Shown here: positions 1 to 5,898 of the stretch, in pieces
Numbering within the stretch: position 1 is the first letter of the stretch
How the letters are laid out: each line of letters starts with the position of its first letter
Origin: Rhodospirillales bacterium
GTDB lineage: Bacteria; Pseudomonadota; Alphaproteobacteria; Acetobacterales; Acetobacteraceae
Direction: 5' to 3'
Assembly: GCA_025352915.1 (NCBI GenBank)
Contig: JANXSA010000450.1
Location: 1-7,007 of the forward strand
DNA: 7,007 nt
Notes under the pieces: generated by a model
What the model was told of the DNA's origin: nothing
Databases searched by the model: none
Seen by the model: the letters and a program-made list of their open reading frames with translations, nothing else
Position numbers and translations under genes: made by a program

Positions 1-45
1 CAAAAAAACCTTGCACCCCTCCCCAACCCCCGCTACAAACAAACC

Positions 46-690
46 ATGAACAAAACCCCAGCCAAGGAGGACGCCGTGCCACACCCCGCGCTGCACTTCT
101 CCGAACGGCTGTACGCCATCCTCGTCCTCAACCTGCTGCCCCTCATCATGCAGCAGATCCTCGTCCTCGGCGCCTACACACTCCCGGTCTGGGCCCGCAT
201 CTCCCGCGCCCGCCAGCGCCTGACCCGCCTGCTCGCCAACTTCGCCGCCGGCCGCCTGCCGCGCCAATACACCCCCCGCCCCGGCCGCAAAGGCGGCCCG
301 AAACCCGCCCTCTACATCCCGCAAAGCTACGCCTGGCTCGTAGCCAGGATCGGCTACCGCGCCGCCGGCTTTGGCGCCCAGATCGATTACCTCCTGCGCG
401 AACCGGCAACCCAAGTCCTCCTCGCCACCGCCCCGCCCGAAATCCTCAAATCCCTCGGCCGATCCCTCCGCCCGCTCTGCCGCCTCCTCGGCGTCGAAAT
501 TCCCAAGCCCTTGCTTCCCTCCGCCCGCTCTGCGGAGGGAGCCGGAGGGGGGTGTGTTTCGGCGCGCCCCAAACCCGCCAAACCCAAACCCCAAAAACCT
601 AAACTCCCACCCCTCCTCCCCCTCTACCCGCAGCGCCGCCCCCGCCCGCTCCCCTTCATGAACTTCAGCAAAAAAACCGCCCCCGCCTGA
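46..690 (+). CDS. Hypothetical protein, one membrane segment, proline/arginine-rich tail
   Basis: I do not recognise a function. The 214-residue product has a hydrophobic stretch at about residues 22-46 (LYAILVLNLLPLIMQQILVLG), then a basic linker with many R, P and G (51-87). A probable folded core follows at about 90-152, starting IPQSYAWLVA and ending LRPLCRLLGVEIP. The tail (153-214) is low in complexity, with repeated KPKP and PLLPLYPQRRPRPLP. From memory, similar small proteins with a 'YAWLV ... LRPLCRLLG' core are common hypothetical proteins in Acetobacteraceae; this is unverified. The ATG at 46 has no clear Shine-Dalgarno sequence, but no better start is visible. Codon third positions are strongly GC, as expected for a real gene. 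The tail carries an in-frame GC-rich palindrome (516-540) that may be an inserted repeat. The gene ends shortly before the transporter operon and need not be related to it. Confidence 0.7.
   Translation: MNKTPAKEDAVPHPALHFSERLYAILVLNLLPLIMQQILVLGAYTLPVWARISRARQRLTRLLANFAAGRLPRQYTPRPGRKGGPKPALYIPQSYAWLVARIGYRAAGFGAQIDYLLREPATQVLLATAPPEILKSLGRSLRPLCRLLGVEIPKPLLPSARSAEGAGGGCVSARPKPAKPKPQKPKLPPLLPLYPQRRPRPLPFMNFSKKTAPA
516..540. repeat. GC-rich inverted repeat inside the coding region
   Basis: A perfect 9-bp inverted repeat, TCCCTCCGC (516-524) and GCGGAGGGA (532-540), is separated by 7 bases. A further G-rich run, GCCGGAGGGGGG, follows directly (541-552). It encodes about residues 157-171, at the junction between the conserved-looking core and the proline-rich tail, and keeps the reading frame. 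It may be a copy of a dispersed palindromic element that entered the gene, but no second copy lies in this window, so this is inference. Confidence 0.5.
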
Positions 691-702
691 CCGCGCCTAC
701 CC

Positions 703-1845
703 ATGCCTATATCATTACGATATCGAAATAATACCCTCACCTTGCCCCCCATCCCCCGCTTCGATACCGTCGCCCCTCACCCGGACGCGGATTCCGCCTT
801 GCCCCACCCATCGACCACCCGGCACCAAGCAGCACCCCGCCGCACCTTCGCGCCAGTCCTCGCCCTTTCCGCCCTGGCCGTGCTCACCCTCTTCCTGCTC
901 TCTTTCCTCGTCGGCCCGTACCCGATCCCCCCCACCACCGTCGCCCGCGTCTTCCTCGCCCAACTCCACCTCGCCGAACGCACCTGGACCGACGCCGTCG
1001 AAATGGTGGTCCTGGATGTCCGCCTCCCCCGCATCGCCGCCGCCCTGCTGGTCGGCGCCGCCTTGGCCTGCGCCGGCGCCACCTACCAGAACCTGTTTCG
1101 CAACCCGCTCGTTTCCCCCGGCGTTCTCGGTGTCTCATCAGGTGCCGGATTCGGTGCAGCACTCGGCATCCTGCTCGGCCTGCCCGGCATCGGCATCCAA
1201 GGCCTGGCCTTCCTCCTCGGCCTCGCCGCCGTCGCCATCACCATCTGGCTCGGCCGCTCCTTCGACCGCCACGCCACCCTGGTCCTCGTCGTCGCCGGCC
1301 TCGTCGTCTCGGCGTTCTTCCAAGCCCTGGTCTCGCTCACCAAGATCGCCGCCGACCCGCTCAACCAACTCCCCTCGATCACCTTCTGGCTCCTCGGCGG
1401 CCTCAACCGAACCACCCCCACCGCCCTGCTCACCGCCCTGGTCCCGATCGCGCTGTCCGGATGCGTCCTGCACGCCCTGCGCTGGCAGGTCCACACCCTG
1501 GCCGCCGGCGAGGACGAGGCCCGAACCCTCGGCGTCGATATCCGCCGAACCCGCATATTGCTGATCCTGGCTGCAACCTTGATGACCGCCGCCGCCACCT
1601 CCCTGTGCGGCATCGTCGGCTGGGTCGGCCTCCTGATCCCCCACATCGTCCGCATGCTGGTCGGCCCCAACTACGCCGCCGTGCTGCCAATGTCCGCCCT
1701 CCTCGGCGGCGGCTTCCTCCTCGGCATGGACAACATCGCCCGTTTCACCGGCACTTTCGAAATCCCCCTCGGCATCCTCACCGCCCTGATCGGCGCCCCC
1801 TTCTTCGCCCTTGTCCTCGCCCGCAGCCGCCGGCAGTGGTTCTGA
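703..1845 (+). CDS. FecCD-type ABC importer permease
   Basis: This is the integral-membrane subunit of a type II (BtuCD/FhuBCD-like) ABC importer, which forms the channel for a metal chelate, siderophore, corrinoid, heme or oxyanion in the inner membrane. The longest form has 380 residues. Family hallmarks are DVRLPRIAAALLVGAALA (105-122), GATYQNLFRNPLVSPGVLGVSSGAGFG (125-151, two motifs), GLLIPHIVR (309-317, the region that couples to the ATPase) and EIPLGILTALIGAPFFALVL (353-372). Many hydrophobic helices run from about residue 50 to the end. The first 32 residues look non-native: codons such as TTA, CGA and AAT occur in an AT-rich stretch that overlaps the candidate operator. A TTG at 799 would give 348 residues, close to the family's usual size, and would leave a 108-base promoter region; a TTG at 742 is another option. 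No start has a convincing ribosome site. The stop overlaps the ATPase start (TGATG). Family assignment is firm; start and substrate are uncertain. Confidence 0.9.
   Translation: MPISLRYRNNTLTLPPIPRFDTVAPHPDADSALPHPSTTRHQAAPRRTFAPVLALSALAVLTLFLLSFLVGPYPIPPTTVARVFLAQLHLAERTWTDAVEMVVLDVRLPRIAAALLVGAALACAGATYQNLFRNPLVSPGVLGVSSGAGFGAALGILLGLPGIGIQGLAFLLGLAAVAITIWLGRSFDRHATLVLVVAGLVVSAFFQALVSLTKIAADPLNQLPSITFWLLGGLNRTTPTALLTALVPIALSGCVLHALRWQVHTLAAGEDEARTLGVDIRRTRILLILAATLMTAAATSLCGIVGWVGLLIPHIVRMLVGPNYAAVLPMSALLGGGFLLGMDNIARFTGTFEIPLGILTALIGAPFFALVLARSRRQWF
710..733. promoter_or_regulatory. Candidate operator: 24-bp near-palindrome in AT-rich DNA
   Basis: The perfect core CGATATCG (718-725) is flanked by arms that continue the dyad out to 710 and 733. 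Ten of twelve base pairs match; the mismatched pairs are 713/730 and 717/726. The segment is markedly AT-rich in an otherwise very GC-rich window and sits just ahead of a metal-chelate-type importer, where a metalloregulator site is expected. The sequence does not clearly match the Fur, Zur, NikR or ModE consensus sites as I remember them, so the regulator is unknown. If ATG 703 were the true start, this site would lie inside the permease gene. Confidence 0.45.
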
Positions 1846-2630
1846 TGCTCACCGCCGAAAACCTTCACTTCGCCTGGCCCGCCACCCAACCCCTGTTCAC
1901 CAACCTCTCCTTCACCCTCCGCCAGGGAATCCCCCTCGTCCTCCTCGGTCCCAACGGTACCGGCAAGACCACCCTCCTCCGCTGCCTCCTCGGCCTCGAA
2001 CGCCTCCACTCCGGCCGCGTCATGGTCGATGGCCAAAACCTCGCCACCCTCTCCGCCGCCAAAGCCGCCCGTCACATCGCCTACGTCCCCCAGGCGACAT
2101 CCGCCGCCTTCGCCTTTCGCAGCATCGACATCGTGCTGATGGGCCGAACCCCCCATCTCGCCTTCATGGCCTCCCCCACAAGCCTCGACCGCGCCGCCGC
2201 CGAAGCCGCCATGACCCGCCTGGCCATCGCCCACCTCGCCGACCGCCCCTTCGACGAACTCTCCGGCGGCGAACGCCAACTCGTCCTGATCGCCCGTGCC
2301 CTGGCCCAGGGCTCGCCGGTCCTGGTGCTCGACGAACCCTGTGCCAGCCTGGACATCGCCCGTCAGATCCACATCATCGCCACCCTGCGAACCCTGGCCG
2401 CCGACGGCTACACCATCCTGATGACCACCCATTTGCCCGACCACGCCTTCCTCCTCGCCGGCGAAGTCGCCATGTTGAAAGACGGCCGCCTGCTCGGCCC
2501 GTCCCCCCCCGCCGAATTGCTGACCGCCGAAAGCCTGGAAGCCCTCTACGCCACCCCGATCGACCTGCTCCAGGTCCAATCCGGCCGTGCCCGCGGCCAA
2601 ACCCTCTGCATCCCCATCATGCCATGCTGA
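1845..2630 (+). CDS. ABC importer ATP-binding protein, FepC/BtuD type
   Basis: This cytoplasmic ATPase drives the FecCD-type permease encoded just upstream. The 261-residue product has all the motifs of an active ABC ATPase: Walker [10 protein letters not shown] (35-43), Q-loop VPQ (Q83), signature LSGGERQ (139-145), Walker B VLVLDEP (159-165), D-loop SLD (168-170) and H-loop TTH (H196). The length fits the iron-chelate/B12 class. The ATG at 1845 shares its A with the permease TGA stop, and the 3' end overlaps the next gene by 7 bases, so the three genes are very likely translationally coupled. Leucine codons at its 5' end are strikingly biased to CTC (12 of the first 14), unlike copA at the other end of the window. 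The family is certain; the transported substrate is not given by this subunit. Confidence 0.95.
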   Translation: MLTAENLHFAWPATQPLFTNLSFTLRQGIPLVLLGPNGTGKTTLLRCLLGLERLHSGRVMVDGQNLATLSAAKAARHIAYVPQATSAAFAFRSIDIVLMGRTPHLAFMASPTSLDRAAAEAAMTRLAIAHLADRPFDELSGGERQLVLIARALAQGSPVLVLDEPCASLDIARQIHIIATLRTLAADGYTILMTTHLPDHAFLLAGEVAMLKDGRLLGPSPPAELLTAESLEALYATPIDLLQVQSGRARGQTLCIPIMPC

Positions 2631-3601
2631 CCCGCCGAACCCTCCTGGCCGCCGTCATCCCCGCCCAACCGCGAACCATCATCGACATGGCCCATCGCCG
2701 CGTCGTCCTGCCCGACCGCATCCACCGCGTCGTCACCCTCGGCTCCCTGCCGGTGCTGAACAGCTTCGTCTACGCCATGGCCGAGGGCAGCACCCTCATC
2801 AACGGCCTCGCCGACTTCGCCCGCCCGCACTGGAAGTTTCAATCGATCTTCGCCCCCCAACTCGCCACCCTGCCCGCCATGCAACTGCCGACCCGCGAGC
2901 CCAACGTCGAAGCCATCCTGCTGGCCAAACCCGACATCGTCCTGACCATGCAGCGCGAAAGCGTCGATCTGCTGGCCGGCCGAGGCATCCAAGTGGTCTT
3001 CCTCGCCTGGCGCCAGCCGAACGACGTGAAAACCTGCATGTCCGTACTTGGCGAGGTCTTCGCCAAACCCGAACGCGCCGCCGCCTACACCGAATATTTC
3101 GACCAGACCATCGCCCGTGTCGCCAAAATCGTCGAAGGCGCCGAACGCCCCCGCGTGTTCTATCTCCAACCCGACACCCTGACCCAACCCCGCCTGATCG
3201 CCGAATGGTGGATCCAGGCCGCCGGCGGCATCAGCGTCAGCGACGACGGCCGCACCGCCGAAAGCCGCAGCTTCACCCTGGAACAGGTGGTACTCTGGGA
3301 CCCCGAAATCCTGATCGTCACCGAGCCCAAGGACATCGCCACCGTCAACAACCACCCCGTCCTGAAACGCCTCAAATCCGTCCGCGCCGGCCGCGTCCTG
3401 GTCGTCCCGGTCGGTGCCCATACCTGGTCCAACCGTACCGCCGAACAACCGCTGACCGTGCTCTGGGCCGCCAGCCAGTTCCATCCCGGGCGCATGCGCA
3501 ATATCGACCTCATCGCCGAAACCCACCGCTTCTACCGCGAGATTTTCGCAACCCCCCTGACCGATGCCCAGGTGGCGAACATTCTCAACGGCACGATGTA
3601 G
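2624..3601 (+). CDS. ABC importer substrate-binding protein, FecB/TroA-like fold
   Basis: This is the periplasmic binding subunit that would deliver the cargo to the permease and ATPase encoded upstream. In the 325-residue product, [21 protein letters not shown] (17-37) is the typical opening of iron-complex-type binding proteins. [16 protein letters not shown] (94-109) is the usual first-lobe strand and helix. A linking helix region (about 145-172) follows, then a second lobe with [11 protein letters not shown] (224-234) and [36 protein letters not shown] (253-288). The N-terminus [14 protein letters not shown] is a very short export signal with a twin arginine and only about eight hydrophobic residues; no lipobox cysteine is present. 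The ATG at 2624 overlaps the ATPase stop, and no better in-frame start lies upstream. Candidate cargoes include ferric chelates, heme, corrinoids, nickel chelates or molybdate/tungstate (some MolBCA importers have this architecture); the sequence does not decide. Confidence 0.88.
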   Translation: MLTRRTLLAAVIPAQPRTIIDMAHRRVVLPDRIHRVVTLGSLPVLNSFVYAMAEGSTLINGLADFARPHWKFQSIFAPQLATLPAMQLPTREPNVEAILLAKPDIVLTMQRESVDLLAGRGIQVVFLAWRQPNDVKTCMSVLGEVFAKPERAAAYTEYFDQTIARVAKIVEGAERPRVFYLQPDTLTQPRLIAEWWIQAAGGISVSDDGRTAESRSFTLEQVVLWDPEILIVTEPKDIATVNNHPVLKRLKSVRAGRVLVVPVGAHTWSNRTAEQPLTVLWAASQFHPGRMRNIDLIAETHRFYREIFATPLTDAQVANILNGTM

Positions 3602-3644
3602 CGACAGCCGCCAACCGCCATGACACACTCCACCCAACCGACAC

Positions 3645-3650
3645 GGGGAA
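3645..3650 (+). promoter_or_regulatory. Shine-Dalgarno site for the first SDR gene
   Basis: GGGGAA lies 7 bases before the ATG at 3658. It supports that start, which gives a classical SDR N-terminus ([13 protein letters not shown]) with no extension. The 56-base gap from the binding-protein stop contains no terminator-like hairpin, so co-transcription with the importer is possible. Confidence 0.6.
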
Positions 3651-3657
3651 GACCGAA

Positions 3658-4407
3658 ATGAGCAAAATCGCACTGGTAACCGGCGCAGGCAGCGGCGTGG
3701 GCCGCTCGGCCACGCTGGCGCTTCTCGAAGCCGGCTACGACGTCGTCCTCGCCGGCCGTCGCGCTGACGCCCTCGCCGAAACCGCCACCCTCGCCGGCAC
3801 CCAGGGGGCGCGCACCCTATGCGTCTCAACCGACGTGACCCAACCCGAGCAGGTCGACGCCCTGTTCGCCGCCATCAAGGCCAAGTACGGCCGGCTGGAC
3901 GTCGTCTTCAACAACGCCGGCGGCAATGTACCGAGCACCAATTTCGGCGACTTCACCTGGGAACAGTGGACCCAAGTTGTCGCGGTCAACCTGAATGGCT
4001 GCTTCCTGATCGCCAACCGCGCATTCCAGATGATGCGCGACCAGTCGCCCCAAGGCGGCCGCATCATCAACAACGGTTCCATCAGTGCCCACACGCCACG
4101 GCCTGGCTCAGCGGCCTATACCTCAACCAAACACGCCATCACCGGCCTGACCAAGGCGATCGCGCTCGACGGCCGCCGCTTCGACATCGCCTGTGGCCAG
4201 ATCGATATCGGCAACGCCGCCACCCCGATGACCGCGCGGATGGCCAGGGGCGTGCAGCAGCCGGATGGCTCGACCCGGGTGGAACCGACGATGGGGGCGG
4301 ACAATGTCGGCAAGACCATCGTCTACATGGCCGGGCTCGACCCCGACGCCAACGCGCTATTCGTGGTGGTGAAAGCGACCAAGATGCCGTTCGAGGGGCG
4401 CGGCTAA
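3658..4407 (+). CDS. SDR family NAD(P)-dependent oxidoreductase
   Basis: This is a cytoplasmic short-chain dehydrogenase/reductase of classical type, 249 residues, with a Rossmann fold. Visible signatures are the cofactor loop TGAGSGVG (8-15), AGRR after the second strand (32-35; paired arginines favour NADP(H)), D59 at the adenine pocket, NNAG (85-88), and the catalytic set N111, S141, Y154 and K158 (YTSTK). All catalytic residues are present. The C-terminus ends [14 protein letters not shown], an ending I recall from a widespread proteobacterial SDR subgroup of unknown substrate. The usual 'PG' turn after strand six is replaced by [13 protein letters not shown] (180-192), also typical of that subgroup. 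It lies 56 bases after the importer genes on the same strand and may ride on their transcript, though nothing ties it to transport. It converges with arfB, with 16 bases between the stops. The exact substrate cannot be assigned. Confidence 0.93.
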   Translation: MSKIALVTGAGSGVGRSATLALLEAGYDVVLAGRRADALAETATLAGTQGARTLCVSTDVTQPEQVDALFAAIKAKYGRLDVVFNNAGGNVPSTNFGDFTWEQWTQVVAVNLNGCFLIANRAFQMMRDQSPQGGRIINNGSISAHTPRPGSAAYTSTKHAITGLTKAIALDGRRFDIACGQIDIGNAATPMTARMARGVQQPDGSTRVEPTMGADNVGKTIVYMAGLDPDANALFVVVKATKMPFEGRG

Positions 4408-4423
4408 ACCAAGCCGGGGATCA

Positions 4424-4843
4424 CTACTCTGGCGTGGGGCGGCTTCGTCGAGCCTTGATGTCCGACCGCCGGGTCTTGGCTTCCAGCCGGCGAACTTTCG
4501 ATCCAAGGGTGGGGCGCGTTGGCCGGCGCTTGATCGGAACGATAGTGGCCCGGCGGATCAGCTCGAACAGGATTTCGCGGGCCGCCGTGCGGTTGCGGTC
4601 CTGGCTGCGGTGTTCCTGGGCCGTGATGACGAAGACGCCGTCTTGCGTCACGCGGTGACCGCCAAGCTTGAGCAGGCGAGCGCGTACGTCATCAGGCAGG
4701 TTGGGCGAGAGGCTGGCGTCAAAGCGGAGTTGGACGGCGGTGCTGACCTTGTTGACGTTCTGCCCGCCGGGGCCCGAGGCGCGGATGAACGATTCTACCA
4801 GTTCGCGTTCATCGAGGCTGATGCGGTGGGTGACGGGGATCAT
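4424..4843 (-). CDS. arfB: ArfB (YaeJ) ribosome-rescue peptidyl-tRNA hydrolase
   Basis: This protein rescues ribosomes stalled on non-stop mRNA. It enters the empty mRNA channel with a basic tail and hydrolyses peptidyl-tRNA with a release-factor GGQ loop. In the 139-residue product, the GGQ motif is SGPGGQNVNK (23-32) in the correct context, followed by VSTAVQLRFD (33-42). The conserved core runs to ITAQEHRSQDRNRTAAREIL (73-92). The C-terminal 40 residues are dense in R and K (IKRRPTRPTLGSKVRRLEAKTRR), as required for the mRNA-channel tail. A full release-factor domain set is absent, and the length matches ArfB. The ATG at 4843 is preceded by AGGAGA at good spacing, which fixes the start. 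That ribosome site lies in the 3' arm of a 12-bp hairpin, so translation may be regulated. The gene lies 50 bases downstream of an SDR gene on the same strand, probably in one transcript. Confidence 0.95.
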   Translation of the reverse strand: MIPVTHRISLDERELVESFIRASGPGGQNVNKVSTAVQLRFDASLSPNLPDDVRARLLKLGGHRVTQDGVFVITAQEHRSQDRNRTAAREILFELIRRATIVPIKRRPTRPTLGSKVRRLEAKTRRSDIKARRSRPTPE

Positions 4844-4848
4844 GAAAC

Positions 4849-4885
4849 CTTCTCCTGCCGCGCTTCTACAGCACGGCAGGAGAAG
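4849..4885 (-). promoter_or_regulatory. 12-bp hairpin that would hide the arfB ribosome-binding site
   Basis: A perfect inverted repeat pairs 4849-4860 with 4874-4885 across a 13-base loop. Read on the minus strand, CTTCTCCTGCCG forms the 5' arm and CGGCAGGAGAAG the 3' arm. The 3' arm contains AGGAGA/GGAGAAG, the only good Shine-Dalgarno sequence for arfB (ATG at 4843). No T-run follows, so it does not look like a Rho-independent terminator. The 5' arm begins 8 bases after the SDR stop codon (4894), close enough for a terminating ribosome to disturb the stem. Sequestration and coupling are inferred; the repeat itself is plain in the sequence. Confidence 0.65.
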
Positions 4886-4893
4886 ATGGGAGG

Positions 4894-5682
4894 TTACTCG
4901 CCGCCGCCGGCCGCTGGCTGCCCGGTGGTAACGCCGCCGTCGATGACAAACGTTTGCCCGGTGGTGAAGCTGCCGCTCGGCGAGGCGAGGAACACCGCCG
5001 CGCCGGCGATCTCGTCGGGCTCGCCGATGCGTTGCAGCGGCGTGGTGCGGCTGCGGGCCTTTTCCTTCACCGGATCCTCCCATAGCGCCTTGGCGAAATC
5101 GGTGCGGATCAGGCCCGGGGCGATGGCGTTCGCACGGATATTGTCCGGCCCATACTCGCAGCACAAATTGCGCACCAGCTGCATGTCGGCCGCCTTGGAG
5201 ATCGCATAGACGCCAAGATGGGTGGAGCCGCGCAGGCCGCCGATCGAGGAGACGACGATCATCGAGCCGCCGCCGCGGGCCTTCATGCTGGGTGCTGCCA
5301 TGTGGCACAGCCAGTGGTTGGAGCGGACGTTGTAGTTCATCACCCGGTCCCAGGCCTCATCCGGCAGGGTGGATGACAGGCCATAGAACGGGTTCACCGC
5401 GGCGTTGCAGACCATGACGTCGATGCCGCCATAGGTGGCGATGGCGAAATCCACCAGCGCTTGCAGCTCTTCCTTGCGGCCGATGTTGCAGACTTTCGTC
5501 GCAGCGGTGCCGCCCTTGGCGATGATCTCGTTGGTGACGAGGTCGCAGCCGTCCTGCTTGCGTGACGAAACGACAACTTTTGCGCCATGCTCGGCCATGC
5601 GCAGGGCGATGGCGCGGCCGATCCCCTTGCTGGAACCGGTGACGACGGCGACCTTGCCGGTCAGGTCGAATAGCGATGACAT
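4894..5682 (-). CDS. DHRS4-like SDR family oxidoreductase
   Basis: This is a classical short-chain dehydrogenase/reductase, 262 residues, probably cytoplasmic and NADP(H)-dependent. Visible signatures are TGSSKGIG (15-22, cofactor loop), VVVSSRKQ (36-43, NADP-type basic residues after the second strand), CNAAVNPFYG (92-101, variant of NNAG), N118, S146, Y159 and K163 as the catalytic set, APGLIRTDFAKALW (188-201) and a C-terminal VIDGG (246-250). The combination SSRKQ, NAAVNPF(Y/F)G and APGLI-T-F--LW is that of the DHRS4/carbonyl reductase-like branch, whose members reduce retinoids and other carbonyls; bacterial relatives often sit in fatty-acid or CoA pathways. The natural substrate here is unknown. 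The start at 5682 is chosen because GGAGG lies 8 bases upstream and the fold begins at once (LFDLTGKVAVVTG); the in-frame ATG at 5769 would add an unrelated tail. arfB follows downstream. Confidence 0.94.
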   Translation of the reverse strand: MSSLFDLTGKVAVVTGSSKGIGRAIALRMAEHGAKVVVSSRKQDGCDLVTNEIIAKGGTAATKVCNIGRKEELQALVDFAIATYGGIDVMVCNAAVNPFYGLSSTLPDEAWDRVMNYNVRSNHWLCHMAAPSMKARGGGSMIVVSSIGGLRGSTHLGVYAISKAADMQLVRNLCCEYGPDNIRANAIAPGLIRTDFAKALWEDPVKEKARSRTTPLQRIGEPDEIAGAAVFLASPSGSFTTGQTFVIDGGVTTGQPAAGGGE

Positions 5683-5686
5683 GGAC

Positions 5687-5695
5687 TTTTCCTCC
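5687..5695 (-). promoter_or_regulatory. Shine-Dalgarno site fixing the start of the DHRS4-like gene
   Basis: On the minus strand GGAGGAAAA occupies these bases, with the GGAGG core (5691-5695) 8 bases before the ATG at 5682. It is the strongest ribosome site in the window and rules against the longer start at 5769. Confidence 0.75.
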
Positions 5696-5773
5696 GCGAA
5701 CGATGTTGGCGGCAGCAAAGCGCAAACTTCCTGAGCGCGCCAGCCCCGGCGAGAGGGAGAAAAAAGCAAGGAT

Positions 5774-5795
5774 GTTCTTTTTTGAAAAAAAGAAC
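5774..5795. repeat. Short AT-rich hairpin, left counterpart
   Basis: GTTCTTTTTT (5774-5783) and AAAAAAGAAC (5786-5795) form a 10-bp perfect inverted repeat with a 2-base spacer. It mirrors the hairpin at 5866-5889 within the larger inverted repeat. It lies in the 5' region of the DHRS4-like gene, about 90 bases before its start. Confidence 0.55.
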
Positions 5796-5796
5796 C

Positions 5797-5864
5797 AAAA
5801 AACTTTTATCCATTCAGAAACGGCAAATGTCGTAAGCTCGGCTTAAATGGATAAAAGTCTTTTT
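5797..5864. terminator. Possible bidirectional Rho-independent terminator
   Basis: A perfect 13-bp stem pairs 5802-5814 with 5846-5858 around a 31-base loop. On the minus strand the stem is followed by a T-run (complement of the A-run 5797-5801), suiting termination after copA. On the plus strand it is followed by CTTTTT (5859-5864). The stem is AT-rich and the loop is long, so strength is uncertain. Confidence 0.5.
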
Positions 5865-5865
5865 G

Positions 5866-5889
5866 CTTCTTTTTCTACAGAAAAAGAAG
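5866..5889. repeat. Short AT-rich hairpin next to the copA stop
   Basis: CTTCTTTTTCT (5866-5876) and AGAAAAAGAAG (5879-5889) form an 11-bp perfect inverted repeat with a 2-base spacer, effectively a 10-bp stem with a 4-base loop. It starts 9 bases after the copA stop codon. No T-run follows on the minus strand, so it may protect the mRNA 3' end or be part of the larger repeat block. Confidence 0.55.
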
Positions 5890-5898
5890 AATCTTCCT

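Larger units (their letters stand above)
5761..5898. repeat. Composite nested inverted-repeat block
   Basis: The left flank (about 5764-5814) and the reverse complement of the right flank (about 5846-5897) resemble each other over about 50 bases. Both have a 10-11 bp hairpin of the type TTCTTTTT..AAAAAGAA, then an A-rich run, then the shared ACTTTTATCCATT. The whole is therefore one imperfect large palindrome around a 31-base centre (5815-5845). The centre carries its own small hairpin, TAAGC/GCTTA (5833-5837 / 5841-5845). The block is AT-rich against a GC-rich genome and fills most of the gap between copA and the SDR gene. It resembles dispersed intergenic palindromes with terminator roles, which I recall from Acetobacteraceae genomes; copy number cannot be judged here. 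Confidence 0.6.

Noticed and set aside
1..45. Upstream edge sequence as a promoter
   Set aside because: It is C-rich and short, with no clear promoter elements or ribosome site; too little of it lies in the window to judge.
787..797. GCGGA-T-TCCGC palindrome just before TTG 799
   Set aside because: It is only 5 bp with a single-base centre, expected by chance in such GC-rich DNA.
691..798. Cobalamin or other riboswitch before the importer
   Set aside because: The space is too short for a cobalamin riboswitch, and I see none of its conserved boxes.
1671..2600. Minus-strand open frame of 309 codons opposite the ATPase gene
   Set aside because: It is a glycine/glutamate-rich shadow of a gene with all ABC ATPase motifs.
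1811..2623. Long open frame upstream of and in frame with the binding-protein gene
   Set aside because: Its translation is almost entirely R, P and H, which is the shadow of the GC-rich ATPase gene in another frame; the real gene starts at ATG 2624.
2546..3829. Long minus-strand open frame of 427 codons opposite the binding-protein gene
   Set aside because: The translation is G, D, A and V-rich without any recognisable motif, a typical antisense shadow in high-GC DNA, and the plus-strand gene has clear family features.
4844..5308. Long N-terminal extension of arfB through the SDR coding region
   Set aside because: It is only read-through of an open frame antiphase to the SDR; the ATG at 4843 with its AGGAGA gives the exact ArfB length.
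5683..5769. N-terminal extension of the DHRS4-like SDR from an in-frame ATG at 5769
   Set aside because: The 29 extra residues resemble no SDR, overlap the repeat block, and a strong GGAGG ribosome site marks the ATG at 5682.
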